In this document: positions 44,856 to 54,544 of the stretch, piece by piece | Numbering within the stretch: the first letter of the stretch is position 1 | How the letters are laid out: each line of letters begins with the position of its first letter | DNA from: Stappia sp. TSB10P1A | GTDB lineage: Bacteria; Pseudomonadota; Alphaproteobacteria; Rhizobiales; Stappiaceae | Direction of reading: 5' to 3' | NCBI RefSeq assembly: GCF_900185725.1 | Contig: NZ_FYAU01000036.1 | Coordinates: 496,001-560,000 of the forward strand | Length of the DNA stretch: 64,000 bases | Notes under the pieces: generated by a model | The model's input: the letters and a program-made list of their open reading frames with translations, nothing else | Told to the model about the DNA's origin: nothing | Databases searched by the model: none | Made by a program: the position numbers and the translations under genes

Positions 44856-45104
44856 TCTCCCCTCCCCGGTTCGGGCCCCGCACCCAACGCGCGAGCGGAC
44901 TGGACCGGAAAAATGCTAGGGCCGAGAGGGCCTTCGGCGGAAATGCAAAAAAGCCATCGGCCAATGAGATTATGTCGGGCGCGGCATGTCGGCGCGACCT
45001 GGAGCCGTGTCGGAACGATGGACCGCATATGGCTGACGAGATAGGACTGGGAAGTTGGCGATGCCGGTCGCATCGTCGGACATGCCATTTCAGGATGCCG
45101 AGCC

Positions 45105-45407
45105 ATGAAATTCCTCGCCACCGCCTTCGCCCTGACACTCGCCGCCGCGCCCGCACAGGCAGCAGTGTCGGGTTTTTACGACAGCGCCGAGCAGATCGGC
45201 ACCATCCTGTCCAGCGCGGCGGTGGCCGATGCCCTCCGCCAGGCGCCGATAGGCCATGTCGCCAACACCGGCACGCGCGCGGACGGCGCGCGCGAATGGC
45301 AAGTGAGAACCCAGGAGTGCGATCTGACGGTCTATCTGACGCCGGTGCCGCCGCAGGGCGTCGGCAGGACCACCTACGAGCTCGAACTCGGCGCTCCCTG
45401 TCCTTGA
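45105..45407 (+). CDS. Small secreted hypothetical protein
   Basis: A 100-residue protein with a classic signal peptide (M-K-F-L-A then a hydrophobic stretch ending A-Q-A-A near residue 20), hence probably periplasmic. The mature part, about 80 residues, has two cysteines (in E-C-D-L and the C-terminal A-P-C-P) that could form a disulfide. It has no recognisable domain. It stands alone and is followed by a strong hairpin shared with the convergent molybdenum hydroxylase operon. Confidence 0.65.
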   Translation: MKFLATAFALTLAAAPAQAAVSGFYDSAEQIGTILSSAAVADALRQAPIGHVANTGTRADGAREWQVRTQECDLTVYLTPVPPQGVGRTTYELELGAPCP

Positions 45408-45445
45408 GACCGGGCGAAAGCCTCAGCGCAGCAAGGTGCAGCAAG

Positions 45446-45480
45446 ACGGGCCGGCGCGTGAGGCACACGCGCCGGCCCGT
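45446..45480. terminator. Bidirectional hairpin terminator
   Basis: ACGGGCCGGCGCGTG (45446-45460) pairs perfectly with 45466-45480, a 15-bp stem with a five-base loop. It is placed between convergent genes and followed by a short T-containing stretch (TCGTT) on the plus strand. Probably terminates both. Confidence 0.75.
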
Positions 45481-45501
45481 TCGTTCATCTCGGCATGGCC
45501 C

Positions 45502-47724
45502 TCAGGCGAGGCCCGTCTTGGTCAGCGGCAGCACCGCCGGCAGTTCGCCGGTGGCGGCGAGGATCGCATTCGCCACGGCCGGACCGATCGGCGGCGTGCC
45601 GGGCTCGCCGGCACCGGACGGCGCCTCCGCCGAGGCGAGGACCTCGACCTCGACATGCGGCATGTCCTCGATACGCATCGGGCGGTAGCTGTCGAAGTTC
45701 ACCTGGTCGACATGACCGTCGGTCAGGGTGATCTCGCTGAACAGGACCGCGGCAAGGCCGTAGCCGATGCCGCCTTCCATCTGCGCCTTGACGTTGTCCG
45801 GGTTGACGGCAACGCCGCAGTCGACCGCGCACCAGACGTTCTCGATCCTGAAGGTTCCGTCGTCGCGGCGGCTGACCTCCGCGACCTCGGCCACATAGGT
45901 GTTGAACGACTTGTGCACGGCGATGCCGCGGAAGCGGTCGCCATTCTCAGGTCCCGCCCAGCCGGACATTTCCGCAACCTTTTCCAGAACGCCGAGCTTG
46001 CGGGCATTGTCCTTGTCGCGCTCGGCAATGCCCGACGGCTGCGACAGGTGCCGGCGGCGGAACTCCAGCGGATCGACGCCGGCAGCGCGCGCCGCCTTGT
46101 CCATCATCGCCTCGACCACATAGCCCGTCTGGGTGTGGCCGACCGAGCGCCACCACAGCACCGGCACGCCGACCTTTGGCGAGTGCAGCTCGGCATGGAA
46201 GGCCGGGATCGCGTAGCTGGCATCCTTGACGCCCTCGACCGAGGTCTCGTCGATGCCGTCATGGACCATGTACTGCTCGAAGAAGGTGCCGGACATCAGC
46301 GACTGCTGGACGATGCGGTGATGCCAGCCGACGAGGTTGCCGTCCGCGTCGAGCCCGGCGCGCACCTTGTGGACGCCCATCGGCCGGTAGTAGCCGGCGC
46401 GCGTGTCGTCCTCGCGGGTGTAGACCAGCTTGATCGGCTGCGACTTGCCCCAGAGCTTGGCGATGGTCGCCGCCTCGACGATGTGACGGGCGTCCGGCGT
46501 GGTGCGCCGGCCGAAGGAGCCGCCGCCATAGAGCGTGTGGATGGTGACATTCTCCGGCGCGATACCGAGCACGGCGGCGGCCGTCTGCTGGTCCACCGTC
46601 TGGAACTGAGAAGGGTACCAGAGGCTCGCCCGCTCGCCCTCGACATGGATGGTCAGCACCATCGGCTCCATCATGCCATGGGCGAGATACGGGAACTCGA
46701 AGACCTGCTCGACCACGGTTGCGGCGCCCGCAATCGCGGCCTCTGCATCGCCGTCGTCGCGGAACACGGGACCGGCCGTCTCGGCCAACTCGCGGAATTC
46801 GGCGAACAGGGCATCGGAGGAGCGGGTTTCGGCGCCGGTCTCGTCCCACTCGATCTCCAGCGCCTCGCTGGCCTTGATCGCCGGCCAGGTCGAGGTCGCA
46901 AGCACCGCGACGCCGTGGCCCGGGACCTCGATGACGTCGACGACGCCCTTCACCGCCCTGGCGGCCGAAGCGTCGAAGGAGGCCACCTTCGCTCCGAAAG
47001 CCAGCGGGCGGGTCAGCACGGCGACCAGCATGTCGTCGCGCTGGACGTCCATGCCGTAGGTGTTCGGCGCGCCGACCGTCTTGTTCGGCACATCGAGCCG
47101 CGGGAAGGACTTGCCGATATAGACCCATTGGTCGGGCGACTTCAGCGTCACCTCGGCCGGGGCCTCGAGCTTCGCCGCCGCCTCGGCAAACTCGCCGAAC
47201 GTGCCGGACTTGCCGGAGCCGTGCGAAATCGTGCCGCCGGAGACGGTGATCTCGGCAGCCGGAACGCCCCAGGCCTTCGCGGCGGCGGCGACCAGCATGG
47301 CGCGGGCCGTGGCGCCGGCCTTGCGGTACTGCTCGAACGAATTGGCGATGGCGGTGGAGCCGCCGGTGCCCTGCATACCGAAGGCAAGGTTCTTGTAGCG
47401 CCCGGTATCGGCCGGAGCGAATTCGGCCCGCATCTGCTCGGGAGCCGCATCAAGCTCCTCTGCGACGAGTGTCGCAAGGCCCGTGGCATTGCCCTGGCCC
47501 ATGTCGAGATGCTTGTTGAGCACCGTGACGATGCCCTCCGGCGAGATGCGGATGAAGGGGGTGAAGGCGTCCTCGGTCGAGGCGCCGTTCGCCTGGGCGA
47601 TACCCGGAACCGCAAGCCGCGACCCGACGACGAGACCGCCGGCGGCGACCGCCGACATCTTCAGGAAGTTGCGGCGGGTGGGACGCGCGGCGGCGTCCTG
47701 CATGCGCTTCATCACATGGAACAT
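45502..47724 (-). CDS. Molybdopterin-binding hydroxylase large subunit (isoquinoline 1-oxidoreductase beta type), Tat-exported
   Basis: Xanthine oxidase-family large subunit (740 aa) that hydroxylates an aldehyde or N-heterocycle using a molybdenum-pterin cofactor. R-P-T-R-R-N-F-L-K at 15-23 is a twin-arginine signal, so it acts in the periplasm. Molybdopterin-contacting segments such as G-Q-G-N-A-T-G, G-G-S-F-G-R-R and the C-terminal A-G-E-P-G-T-P-P/G-E are present. The start at 47724 is preferred (GAGGGC upstream). It is the second gene of an operon with a 2Fe-2S subunit and no FAD subunit, consistent with the IorAB type in which electrons go to a cytochrome. Confidence 0.87.
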   Translation of the reverse strand: MFHVMKRMQDAAARPTRRNFLKMSAVAAGGLVVGSRLAVPGIAQANGASTEDAFTPFIRISPEGIVTVLNKHLDMGQGNATGLATLVAEELDAAPEQMRAEFAPADTGRYKNLAFGMQGTGGSTAIANSFEQYRKAGATARAMLVAAAAKAWGVPAAEITVSGGTISHGSGKSGTFGEFAEAAAKLEAPAEVTLKSPDQWVYIGKSFPRLDVPNKTVGAPNTYGMDVQRDDMLVAVLTRPLAFGAKVASFDASAARAVKGVVDVIEVPGHGVAVLATSTWPAIKASEALEIEWDETGAETRSSDALFAEFRELAETAGPVFRDDGDAEAAIAGAATVVEQVFEFPYLAHGMMEPMVLTIHVEGERASLWYPSQFQTVDQQTAAAVLGIAPENVTIHTLYGGGSFGRRTTPDARHIVEAATIAKLWGKSQPIKLVYTREDDTRAGYYRPMGVHKVRAGLDADGNLVGWHHRIVQQSLMSGTFFEQYMVHDGIDETSVEGVKDASYAIPAFHAELHSPKVGVPVLWWRSVGHTQTGYVVEAMMDKAARAAGVDPLEFRRRHLSQPSGIAERDKDNARKLGVLEKVAEMSGWAGPENGDRFRGIAVHKSFNTYVAEVAEVSRRDDGTFRIENVWCAVDCGVAVNPDNVKAQMEGGIGYGLAAVLFSEITLTDGHVDQVNFDSYRPMRIEDMPHVEVEVLASAEAPSGAGEPGTPPIGPAVANAILAATGELPAVLPLTKTGLA

Positions 47725-47728
47725 GAGC

Positions 47729-48187
47729 TCAGCCCTCCATCGTCTCGGCAGCGCGATGGATCGCCGCGCGGATACGGGTGTAGGTGGCACAGCGACAGAC
47801 ATTGCCGCTCATCGCCATGTCGATGTCCTCGTCGGACGGCTTCGGCGTCTCGGCCAGAAGCGCGGTGGCGGCAAGGATCTGGCCGGACTGACAGTAGCCG
47901 CATTGCGGCACCTCCAGCTCGCGCCAGGCGGCCTGGACGGCCTTGGCCGCCTTGCCGTCGACACCCTCGATGGTGACGATCGCCATGCCCTCCGCATCGC
48001 TCGCCATGGTCTGGCAGGAGCGGACGGCCATGCCGTCGAGATGGATGGTGCAGGCGCCGCAGGCGGCAATGCCGCAGCCGTATTTGGTGCCGGTCATGCC
48101 GAGCTCGTCGCGCAGGACCCAGAGCAGCGGCGTCTCGGGATCGACATCGATCTCGCGATCCTGGCCATTGATGTTCAAACGGATCAT
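47729..48187 (-). CDS. 2Fe-2S subunit of the molybdenum hydroxylase
   Basis: Small electron-transfer subunit (152 aa) with two [2Fe-2S] clusters. The ferredoxin-like domain has C38, C43, C46 and C58; the helical domain has C96-x2-C99 and C131-x-C133. It lacks a signal peptide and is presumably carried through Tat with the large subunit. AGGAGGG precedes the ATG. It ends four bases before the large-subunit start and is divergent from a LysR gene. Confidence 0.93.
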   Translation of the reverse strand: MIRLNINGQDREIDVDPETPLLWVLRDELGMTGTKYGCGIAACGACTIHLDGMAVRSCQTMASDAEGMAIVTIEGVDGKAAKAVQAAWRELEVPQCGYCQSGQILAATALLAETPKPSDEDIDMAMSGNVCRCATYTRIRAAIHRAAETMEG

Positions 48188-48328
48188 CCGTCCCTCCTGA
48201 TGAACGGGATTGGCTGGATCGCACCAGTCCCCTCGCCCTGCCTTCTTCCGCCCGAAGAACGCAAAAGCCGGGAGACGGGACTTGCGCGATTGCTACGCGA
48301 CCTTAAGTGGGTCACGATCCACCTATCG

Positions 48329-48344
48329 TCCAATTGATTTTGGA
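48329..48344. promoter_or_regulatory. LysR-type operator candidate
   Basis: TCCAA-N6-TTGGA, a perfect inverted repeat, 20 bp before the LysR gene at 48365 and in the divergent gap with the hydroxylase operon. It is embedded in the only AT-rich stretch of the gap. Position and symmetry fit autoregulatory LysR binding. Confidence 0.5.
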
Positions 48345-48364
48345 TATCCGGGAACATTGACGAG

Positions 48365-49402
48365 ATGAATATATCCTCGGTCGACCTCAACCTGCTGGTG
48401 GCGTTCGACGCGCTCATGAGCGAGCGCAACGTCACACGCGCCGCGCGCCGCATCGGCCTGTCGCAACCGGCCATGTCGAACGCGTTGTCGCGACTGCGCG
48501 CACTGTTCGACGACGAGCTGTTCGTGCGCTCGGGGAGAGGCATGGAGCCGACCGCGCGGGCGCAATCGCTGGCGATGCCCCTGTCGGAGGCGCTGCGGCG
48601 GATCGAGGAGGCAATTGCCCCGGCGCTGGCCTTCGACCCGTGCAATCTTGATCGGTCGGTGCGGCTCGCGATGACCGACAATTCGATGGCGGTGCTGCTG
48701 GAGGCGTTGATCCTGCGGTTCCGCAACGCTGCGCCCAAGCTCGACCTGCATATCAAGAACTCCCGCGCCGCCGGCATGACGCCGATGCTGGACGACGGCG
48801 AGATCGACATGGCCATCGGCGTTGCCGGCGAGTTGGAGGCGCGCCACCGGGCGATGCCGCTCTATTCGGACCGGCTGGTGGGGGTCGCCCGGCGCGGGCG
48901 CTTCGGGCCGCAGGGGCCGACCCTGGAGCAATTCGTGGCGGCGGAACACGTGCTGGTGACGCCGCGCAGCGGAACCGGCGGCACGCTGGACCGGGAACTG
49001 GCCAATCGCGGACTGTCGCGGCGGGTGTTCCTGACGCTGCCGCAGTTCATCATGGCGCCCTATGCGGTCGCCAAGGCCGATCTCGTCGCCTGCCTGCCGG
49101 CGCGCATCGCGCTGGCCAAGGCGGAGATGCTGGACCTGGAGATCTTCGAGCCGCCGGTGGAGCTGGACGATTTCACCGTGTCGCTGATCTGGCATGGGCG
49201 CGACGACGCCGAGCCGGCGCATCGCTGGCTGCGCGAGACGGTCGCCGATGTGGTGCGCGAGGTGACGGCACTCGGCAACACCGACCGCTGGCCGATCTGC
49301 CAGACGCTGCTCGGCCCCTGCCGGGCGAACATCCCGGCAGCGGACACGGCGGCGGTACAGGAGCAGCCAGCAGAGGACGAGCGAGTGCCCGCCTCCGCCT
49401 GA
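48365..49402 (+). CDS. LysR-type regulator, NodD-like
   Basis: LysR regulator (345 aa) of the NodD/PcpR subgroup: D-L-N-L-L-V-A-F-D-A-L and S-V-T-R-A-A/N-V-T-R-A-A-R-R-I-G-L-S-Q-P-A-M-S-N-A-L-S-R-L as helix-turn-helix. An effector domain follows, with a C-terminal extension of about 40 residues that is Ala/Glu-rich. It is divergent from the molybdenum hydroxylase genes, its probable targets. It converges with the downstream phosphonate/sulfate hydrolase gene, leaving only ten bases between stops. Confidence 0.87.
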   Translation: MNISSVDLNLLVAFDALMSERNVTRAARRIGLSQPAMSNALSRLRALFDDELFVRSGRGMEPTARAQSLAMPLSEALRRIEEAIAPALAFDPCNLDRSVRLAMTDNSMAVLLEALILRFRNAAPKLDLHIKNSRAAGMTPMLDDGEIDMAIGVAGELEARHRAMPLYSDRLVGVARRGRFGPQGPTLEQFVAAEHVLVTPRSGTGGTLDRELANRGLSRRVFLTLPQFIMAPYAVAKADLVACLPARIALAKAEMLDLEIFEPPVELDDFTVSLIWHGRDDAEPAHRWLRETVADVVREVTALGNTDRWPICQTLLGPCRANIPAADTAAVQEQPAEDERVPASA

Positions 49403-49412
49403 TCCGCCCGCA

Positions 49413-50966
49413 TCAGGGCTTGCGTGCGTCGACCGGTCCGTCCTCGGTCAGCTCGATACCGGTCAGCCGCCGGTCGAGATGGCGGGCGCGCCAGGACAGC
49501 ATCTTCTCCGCATAGCGCAGTCGCAGCGAGGCGTAGGCCGGGTCCTCGGCGACATTGCGGGTCTCGTGCGGATCGGCGGCAAGGTCGAAGAGCAGCGGCG
49601 GCAGGCCGGCGAAGTGGACGTATTTCACATCCGCATCGCGAATGACGCTCATGGAGCAGGCATCGAGCGGCAGGCCGAGCGCGGCCTGCGCCTCGCCGGT
49701 CGCAACCTCGCGGAAATCATACTCCCAATGCGCCGCATCGCGCCATCCAGCCGGCGTACCGCCCTCCAGGAAGGCGGTCAGCGGCGCCCCGTCGAGCCAG
49801 GGCGGGCAATCCGCGCCGATCGCCTCCAGCACCGTCGGCATGATGTCGACGGACTCGGTGAAGGCCTCGACCCTGCGGCCATGGCCGGCGGTCTTGCGCG
49901 GATCGCGGACGATCAGCGGGATGTGATAGGCCTGATCGTAGAAGCCGAGCTTGGAGAAGAGCTGGTGGTCGCCCATCATCTCGCCATGGTCGGCAGTGAG
50001 CACGACCAGCGTGTTGTCCCACTCACCCCGCGCCTTCAGTTCGGCGACGAGGCGGCCGATCTGGGCATCGACCTCCGAGACCATGCCCCAATAGGTGGCG
50101 CGCAACTGACGGCGCACGGCTTCGTCCCAGTCGCGCACCTTGCCCCGCGCGCCCCAGACGAAATCCGACTTTTCCTGCTGGCCGATCGCGTAGGCGAGGA
50201 AGGGATGGAGGCGAGCGGCCTCGCCCGGCGTTGCGGCGCCGCGAAAGGCCGGTCCCTCGGCGGGATCGTACATGGAAGCATAGGGCTCCGGCACGATGAA
50301 GGGTGGATGCGGGCGGATGAAGCTGAGATGCGCGAACCAGGGCCGGCCGCCGGCCTTGGCGCGAGCCGGCGGCGCGCTCTCCACCTCGCCGAGCCAGCGC
50401 AGGAACTCCTCGACCAGGAACGCGGTCTCGGTCTCCTCGGCCGAATAGCGCGCCGGGCGGCCGGTGGGCGGATCAGCCGGACCATCCGCCGGCAGCCACA
50501 TGTCCTGCCGCGGATCGGGCAGCTCGTGCCCGCGAGACGCCAGCCAGGACAGCCAGGGGCCGTGATCCTCCGGCACGCGCACCCGCACGCTCATGCCCGG
50601 CAGGATGCCCTCATAGGTGCGCAGCCAGGGATCGTCGCCGGTGACCGTGCGCGGATCGACGGACTGGTCGGTATAGCCGAACAGGGTCGGATCGTAGCCG
50701 GCGCGGCGGGCGGCAAGCGCGATGGTGTCATGCCGTGCGTCGAGCGGCGTGCCGTTGCGCACCACCCGGTTGGTCATCTGGTAGAGGCCGGTGTAGAGGC
50801 TGGCGCGGGCCGGCGCGCAGGGCGCCGCCTGGCAATAGTGGCGGGAGAAATACACTGCCTCCCGCGCCAGGGCGTCGATATTGGGCGTGCGCACGACGGG
50901 ATGCCCGGCGAGGCCGAGGCAATCGCCGCGCCACTGGTCGGCGGTGATGAGGAGAACGTTGAGCAT
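49413..50966 (-). CDS. Phosphonate monoester hydrolase/sulfatase-superfamily enzyme
   Basis: Alkaline phosphatase-superfamily hydrolase (517 aa). The sulfatase-type signature C50-A-P-A-R-A-S carries the Cys that is converted to formylglycine. The metal residues in L-L-I-T-A-D-Q and L-T-A-D-H-G-E-M-M-G-D-H are present. Segments T-G-L-Y-Q-M, P-L-D-A-R-H, Y-D-F-R-E-V and V-K-Y-V-H-F-A-G-L-P-P-L-L-F-D-L strongly recall the Rhizobium phosphonate monoester hydrolase, an enzyme promiscuous between phosphonate/phosphate diesters and sulfates. There is no signal peptide with the chosen start (50966), so it is cytoplasmic. An activating formylglycine enzyme is not in the window. Confidence 0.88.
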   Translation of the reverse strand: MLNVLLITADQWRGDCLGLAGHPVVRTPNIDALAREAVYFSRHYCQAAPCAPARASLYTGLYQMTNRVVRNGTPLDARHDTIALAARRAGYDPTLFGYTDQSVDPRTVTGDDPWLRTYEGILPGMSVRVRVPEDHGPWLSWLASRGHELPDPRQDMWLPADGPADPPTGRPARYSAEETETAFLVEEFLRWLGEVESAPPARAKAGGRPWFAHLSFIRPHPPFIVPEPYASMYDPAEGPAFRGAATPGEAARLHPFLAYAIGQQEKSDFVWGARGKVRDWDEAVRRQLRATYWGMVSEVDAQIGRLVAELKARGEWDNTLVVLTADHGEMMGDHQLFSKLGFYDQAYHIPLIVRDPRKTAGHGRRVEAFTESVDIMPTVLEAIGADCPPWLDGAPLTAFLEGGTPAGWRDAAHWEYDFREVATGEAQAALGLPLDACSMSVIRDADVKYVHFAGLPPLLFDLAADPHETRNVAEDPAYASLRLRYAEKMLSWRARHLDRRLTGIELTEDGPVDARKP

Positions 50967-51240
50967 GGCGGCGGGAACCTGAAAGGCGGCAGCGGTCTGA
51001 CGACCTGATGGGAGAGGTTTTAAGCGAGACGATCCCCCGCAAAGACCGGAAACCGGTCTGGCAAGGGAACCCAAGCAGGGGAAACGGCGCGTCGCCCGGC
51101 ATTTGCCCCAACGCCGGCGACGGCGCATTATGTTGGTAGCGGATGACAGAGGAACGACGCAAGCCCGATGCAGCGCGCCGCCTGTCCGTGACCAGCCGCT
51201 TGTCCTGCAACGGGCAAGTCCGCCAGAGGGAGACCCGCCA

Positions 51241-52167
51241 ATGACCTGGATGCCCGATCTTGACCCCGCACCCGGCGATGCCGGGGCATGCGACCTCATC
51301 GACACCGTGATCGTCCCGCGTGCCCGCGACATTGGCGGCTTCGAGGTGCGGCGCGCCCTGCCCTCGCCGAAGCGGCAGATGGTCGGCCCCTTCATCTTCT
51401 TCGATCAGATGGGGCCGGCGGAGTTCCTCGAGACCGGCGGGATCGATGTGCGGCCGCATCCGCATATCGGCCTCGCCACGGTGACCTATCTGTTCGAGGG
51501 CGAGATCCACCATCGCGACAGTCTGGGCTCGGACCTTGCCATCCGTCCGGGCGAACTCAACTGGATGACCGCCGGGCGCGGCATCGTCCATTCCGAGCGC
51601 GAGGACCCACAGATGAAGGGCCACAAGCGCACGCTGTTCGGCATCCAGAGCTGGGTGGCACTGCCGAAACACGCCGAGGAGGCCGACCCGGCCTTCGAGC
51701 ATGTCGGCCGCGAGGCGCTGCCCTTCCTGGAGGACCACGGCATCAACGTGCGGGTAATCGCCGGCGAGATGTTCGGCGCCCGCTCGCCGGTGAAGACGGC
51801 CTCCGAAACGATCTATGCCGACGTGACGCTGGAGCCGGGGAATTCGATGCCGATCGATGCCGGCCACGAGGAGCGGGCGCTCTACACGGTCGGCGGCACC
51901 ATCGAGATCGCCGGCGAGAGCTTCGAGGACGGCCAGTTGCTGGTCTTCAGGCCCGGAGACGCCATCACCGTGCGGGCGACGGGGGGCGTGCCGGCGCGCT
52001 TCCTGGTGCTGGGCGGCGAGCCGATGGACGGGCCGCGCCACATCTGGTGGAACTTCGTCTCCTCCTCGAAGGAGCGCATCGACCAGGCCAAGGAAGACTG
52101 GAGGCAGATGCGCTTCGACACGGTGCCGGGCGACGCGGAGGAGTTCATTCCCCTTCCCGGCCGCTGA
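51241..52167 (+). CDS. Pirin family protein
   Basis: Bicupin pirin-like protein (308 aa). The iron site of the N-terminal cupin is intact: H73, H75, H117 and E119 (R-P-H-P-H-I-G-L and G-I-V-H-S-E-R). Bacterial pirins have been described as quercetinases or as interaction partners of metabolic enzymes, so function is not fixed. The start at 51241 follows GGGAGACCC. Its 3' end overlaps the convergent DUF6030 gene by 23 bp. Confidence 0.9.
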   Translation: MTWMPDLDPAPGDAGACDLIDTVIVPRARDIGGFEVRRALPSPKRQMVGPFIFFDQMGPAEFLETGGIDVRPHPHIGLATVTYLFEGEIHHRDSLGSDLAIRPGELNWMTAGRGIVHSEREDPQMKGHKRTLFGIQSWVALPKHAEEADPAFEHVGREALPFLEDHGINVRVIAGEMFGARSPVKTASETIYADVTLEPGNSMPIDAGHEERALYTVGGTIEIAGESFEDGQLLVFRPGDAITVRATGGVPARFLVLGGEPMDGPRHIWWNFVSSSKERIDQAKEDWRQMRFDTVPGDAEEFIPLPGR

Positions 52168-53107
52168 CCTCATCGTCATCATCCGGGCTGCTGAAGATGA
52201 TGTCGCCCGATGGCGGGGCGCGCAGGGTTGCCCCGCCGACCGGCCGGTTGCGGCGACGCGCCGGCGCAGCCTCCCAGGAGAAAGGCGCAAACAGCTCCGC
52301 CGGGGCGACAAGATCGACGACCGGAAAGTCGAGAATGACGTTGAAGCGAATGACCGCGGCATCGTCGTCGGTCAGTCCGGGGTCCTCCGGCAACACCCTG
52401 AGCCGCATGCCGAACTGCTCCAGATCCACCGGCTGCCCCCGGTCTATGGCGGCCCGGAAAGCCGGCGGCCAGGGCCAGCCGTAGCGCGCGCCCACCGCCT
52501 CCAGCACCCGCAGCAGGGCGGCACGGGCGGCCGGAGCGGTCTGCGGGTTGTCGCCGTTGAGCTTGATCCGCACGGTATTGAGCGTGCCTTCCGACTGGCC
52601 GCGCAGATTGACGAAGAGCGAGGAGCGGGCGCCGTCCGGCCCCGCGCGCCCGATGATCGCCAGATCGCTGACGCAATACCAGAAGCCGGCCACGAAGGGG
52701 TCGAGCCGCCACTCCGACATCGGCACGCCGAGGGCGGAGATCGCCTCGCACAGGTCGGCCGGATCGCCGCCGAAGACCCGCTTGAACGCGGCGGCGCGCT
52801 CCAGCCCTGCATCCGGCGCCTCATTGAGAAGGTGGGCGCGCGCCGTCGGGGCAAGGTTCGCGAAAGGGTCGGACAGGACGACCTCGGCCGGGGGCGATGC
52901 CTGCTCCACCGGCGGTCGCAGGAAGACCAGCGCCGAAGCCAGGATGCCGCTGGCGATTGCCAACAGAATCAGCACCCTGACGGTGAGCCGGCGACGGTTC
53001 ATGGCGGCAAGCACGGGCGCGCCCGGCCCCTGTGCCTCGCGCACGAGCGCGGGCAGGATCGATTTTCCCGGCTGGGCCCCACCGCGTGACGCCGCGTCTT
53101 TCGCCAT
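52145..53107 (-). CDS. DUF6030 family membrane-anchored protein
   Basis: A 320-residue protein resembling the DUF6030 family of Hyphomicrobiales. A short cytoplasmic stretch is followed by one membrane helix (R-V-L-I-L-L-A-I-A-S-G-I-L-A-S-A-L-V-F-L) and a periplasmic domain. The start at 53107 is preferred because GGGAG precedes it; a Met at the helix boundary (M-N-R-R-R-L) is an alternative. Two cysteines (A-D-L-C-E-A and W-Y-C-V-S-D) may pair. It is divergent from the M20 hydrolase and overlaps the pirin gene at the 3' end. Function is unknown. Confidence 0.6.
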   Translation of the reverse strand: MAKDAASRGGAQPGKSILPALVREAQGPGAPVLAAMNRRRLTVRVLILLAIASGILASALVFLRPPVEQASPPAEVVLSDPFANLAPTARAHLLNEAPDAGLERAAAFKRVFGGDPADLCEAISALGVPMSEWRLDPFVAGFWYCVSDLAIIGRAGPDGARSSLFVNLRGQSEGTLNTVRIKLNGDNPQTAPAARAALLRVLEAVGARYGWPWPPAFRAAIDRGQPVDLEQFGMRLRVLPEDPGLTDDDAAVIRFNVILDFPVVDLVAPAELFAPFSWEAAPARRRNRPVGGATLRAPPSGDIIFSSPDDDDEVSGREGE

Positions 53108-53247
53108 TGCCGCTCCCGCCGGGCAAACTGCCCGGAAAACCCGCAGGATATGCACTGCGGATGCGCTGGAAACCGGGTTCTGCCTGGGGCACCATGCCCG
53201 TCTGACGTCACCGGTCGCGCATTTCATGTCCTAACACGGGAGACCAC

Positions 53248-54519
53248 ATGCTGGAGGCGCTTTTTAGACGTGTCGAGGACAAGCGGGACGATGTCGTCGC
53301 ACTGACCCGGGATCTCATCCGCATTCCGACGATCAACCCGCCGGGCGAGGCCTATACGCCCTGTGCCGAGTTGATCGGCAACCGGCTGGCGCGGCGCGGC
53401 TTCCAGGTGCGCTACATCCGGGGAGAGGACACGCTCGGCGACAGCGCCCGCTATCCGCGCACCAATGTGGTGGCCCGTATCGAGGGACGCCGGCCGGGTC
53501 CTTGCGTGCATTTCAACTCGCATATCGACGTGGTGGAGGCCGGCCACGGCTGGACCTTCGATCCCTTCGGCGGCGAGGTGAAGGACGGCAAGGTCTATGG
53601 ACGGGGCGCCTGCGACATGAAGGGCGGGCTCGCCGCCTCGATCATCGCCGTGGAGGCCTTGCTGGAGGCGATGCCGGACTTTCCCGGCGCCATCGAGATT
53701 TCCGGCACGGTGGACGAGGAGTCCGGCGGCTTCGGCGGCGTTGCCTATCTCGCCCGGCTCGGCATGTTCTCCAAGCCGCGCGTCGACCACGTGATCATCC
53801 CCGAGCCATTGAACAAGGATCGCATCTGCCTCGGCCATCGCGGCGTGTGGTGGGCGGAGATCGAGACCAAGGGCTCCATCGCGCACGGGTCGATGCCGTT
53901 CCTGGGCGACTGCGCCGTGCGCCACATGGGGGCGGTGCTCGACCGGTTCGAGAGCGAGCTGTTTCCCAAGCTCGCGGCCAAGCACACGGACATGCCGGTG
54001 GTGCCGGAGGGCGCGCGCTCCTCGACGCTGAACATCAACTCCGTCCATGGCGGCCAGCCGGAAGGCTTCGATGGATTGCCTTCGCCTTGCGTGCCCGACA
54101 GTTGCCGCATGGTGATCGACCGGCGTTACCTGATCGAGGAGAGCCTCGACGAGGTGAAGGACGAGGTCATGTCGATCCTCGACGATCTCGCCCGCACCCG
54201 CCGGAACTTCGACTACCGCATCCGCGACCTGATGGAAGTGATCCCGACCATGACCGACCGCGACGCGCCGGTGGTGCGGGCGGTGGCCGATGGCATTCGC
54301 GAGGTGCTGGCGAAGAGCCCGGACTATGTCATCTCGCCCGGTTCCTACGACCAGAAGCACATCGCCCGCATCGGCCACCTGCACGACTGCATCGCCTATG
54401 GCCCCGGCATTCTCGACATGGCCCATCGGCCGGACGAGTTCGTCGGCATCGACGATATGGTCGACAGCGCCAAGGTGATGGCGCAGGCGACGATGGCGTT
54501 GCTGGGAATGGCGCGCTGA
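53248..54519 (+). CDS. M20 family zinc deacylase (ArgE/DapE type)
   Basis: Zinc-dependent amidohydrolase (423 aa) of the ArgE/DapE/carboxypeptidase M20 family. Metal ligands are H92 and D94 (F-N-S-H-I-D), D123 in A-C-D-M-K-G-G, and the catalytic E157 with E158 in D-E-E-S-G-G. The lid domain insertion is present (about 190-310). Its substrate would be an N-acyl amino acid or related compound. It precedes the convergent TAXI TRAP transporter genes, suggesting, weakly, that the transporter may import the substrate. GGGAGA precedes the ATG. Confidence 0.88.
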   Translation: MLEALFRRVEDKRDDVVALTRDLIRIPTINPPGEAYTPCAELIGNRLARRGFQVRYIRGEDTLGDSARYPRTNVVARIEGRRPGPCVHFNSHIDVVEAGHGWTFDPFGGEVKDGKVYGRGACDMKGGLAASIIAVEALLEAMPDFPGAIEISGTVDEESGGFGGVAYLARLGMFSKPRVDHVIIPEPLNKDRICLGHRGVWWAEIETKGSIAHGSMPFLGDCAVRHMGAVLDRFESELFPKLAAKHTDMPVVPEGARSSTLNINSVHGGQPEGFDGLPSPCVPDSCRMVIDRRYLIEESLDEVKDEVMSILDDLARTRRNFDYRIRDLMEVIPTMTDRDAPVVRAVADGIREVLAKSPDYVISPGSYDQKHIARIGHLHDCIAYGPGILDMAHRPDEFVGIDDMVDSAKVMAQATMALLGMAR

Positions 54520-54544
54520 GGGCGATCCGCCCTGCCCTGCAGGG

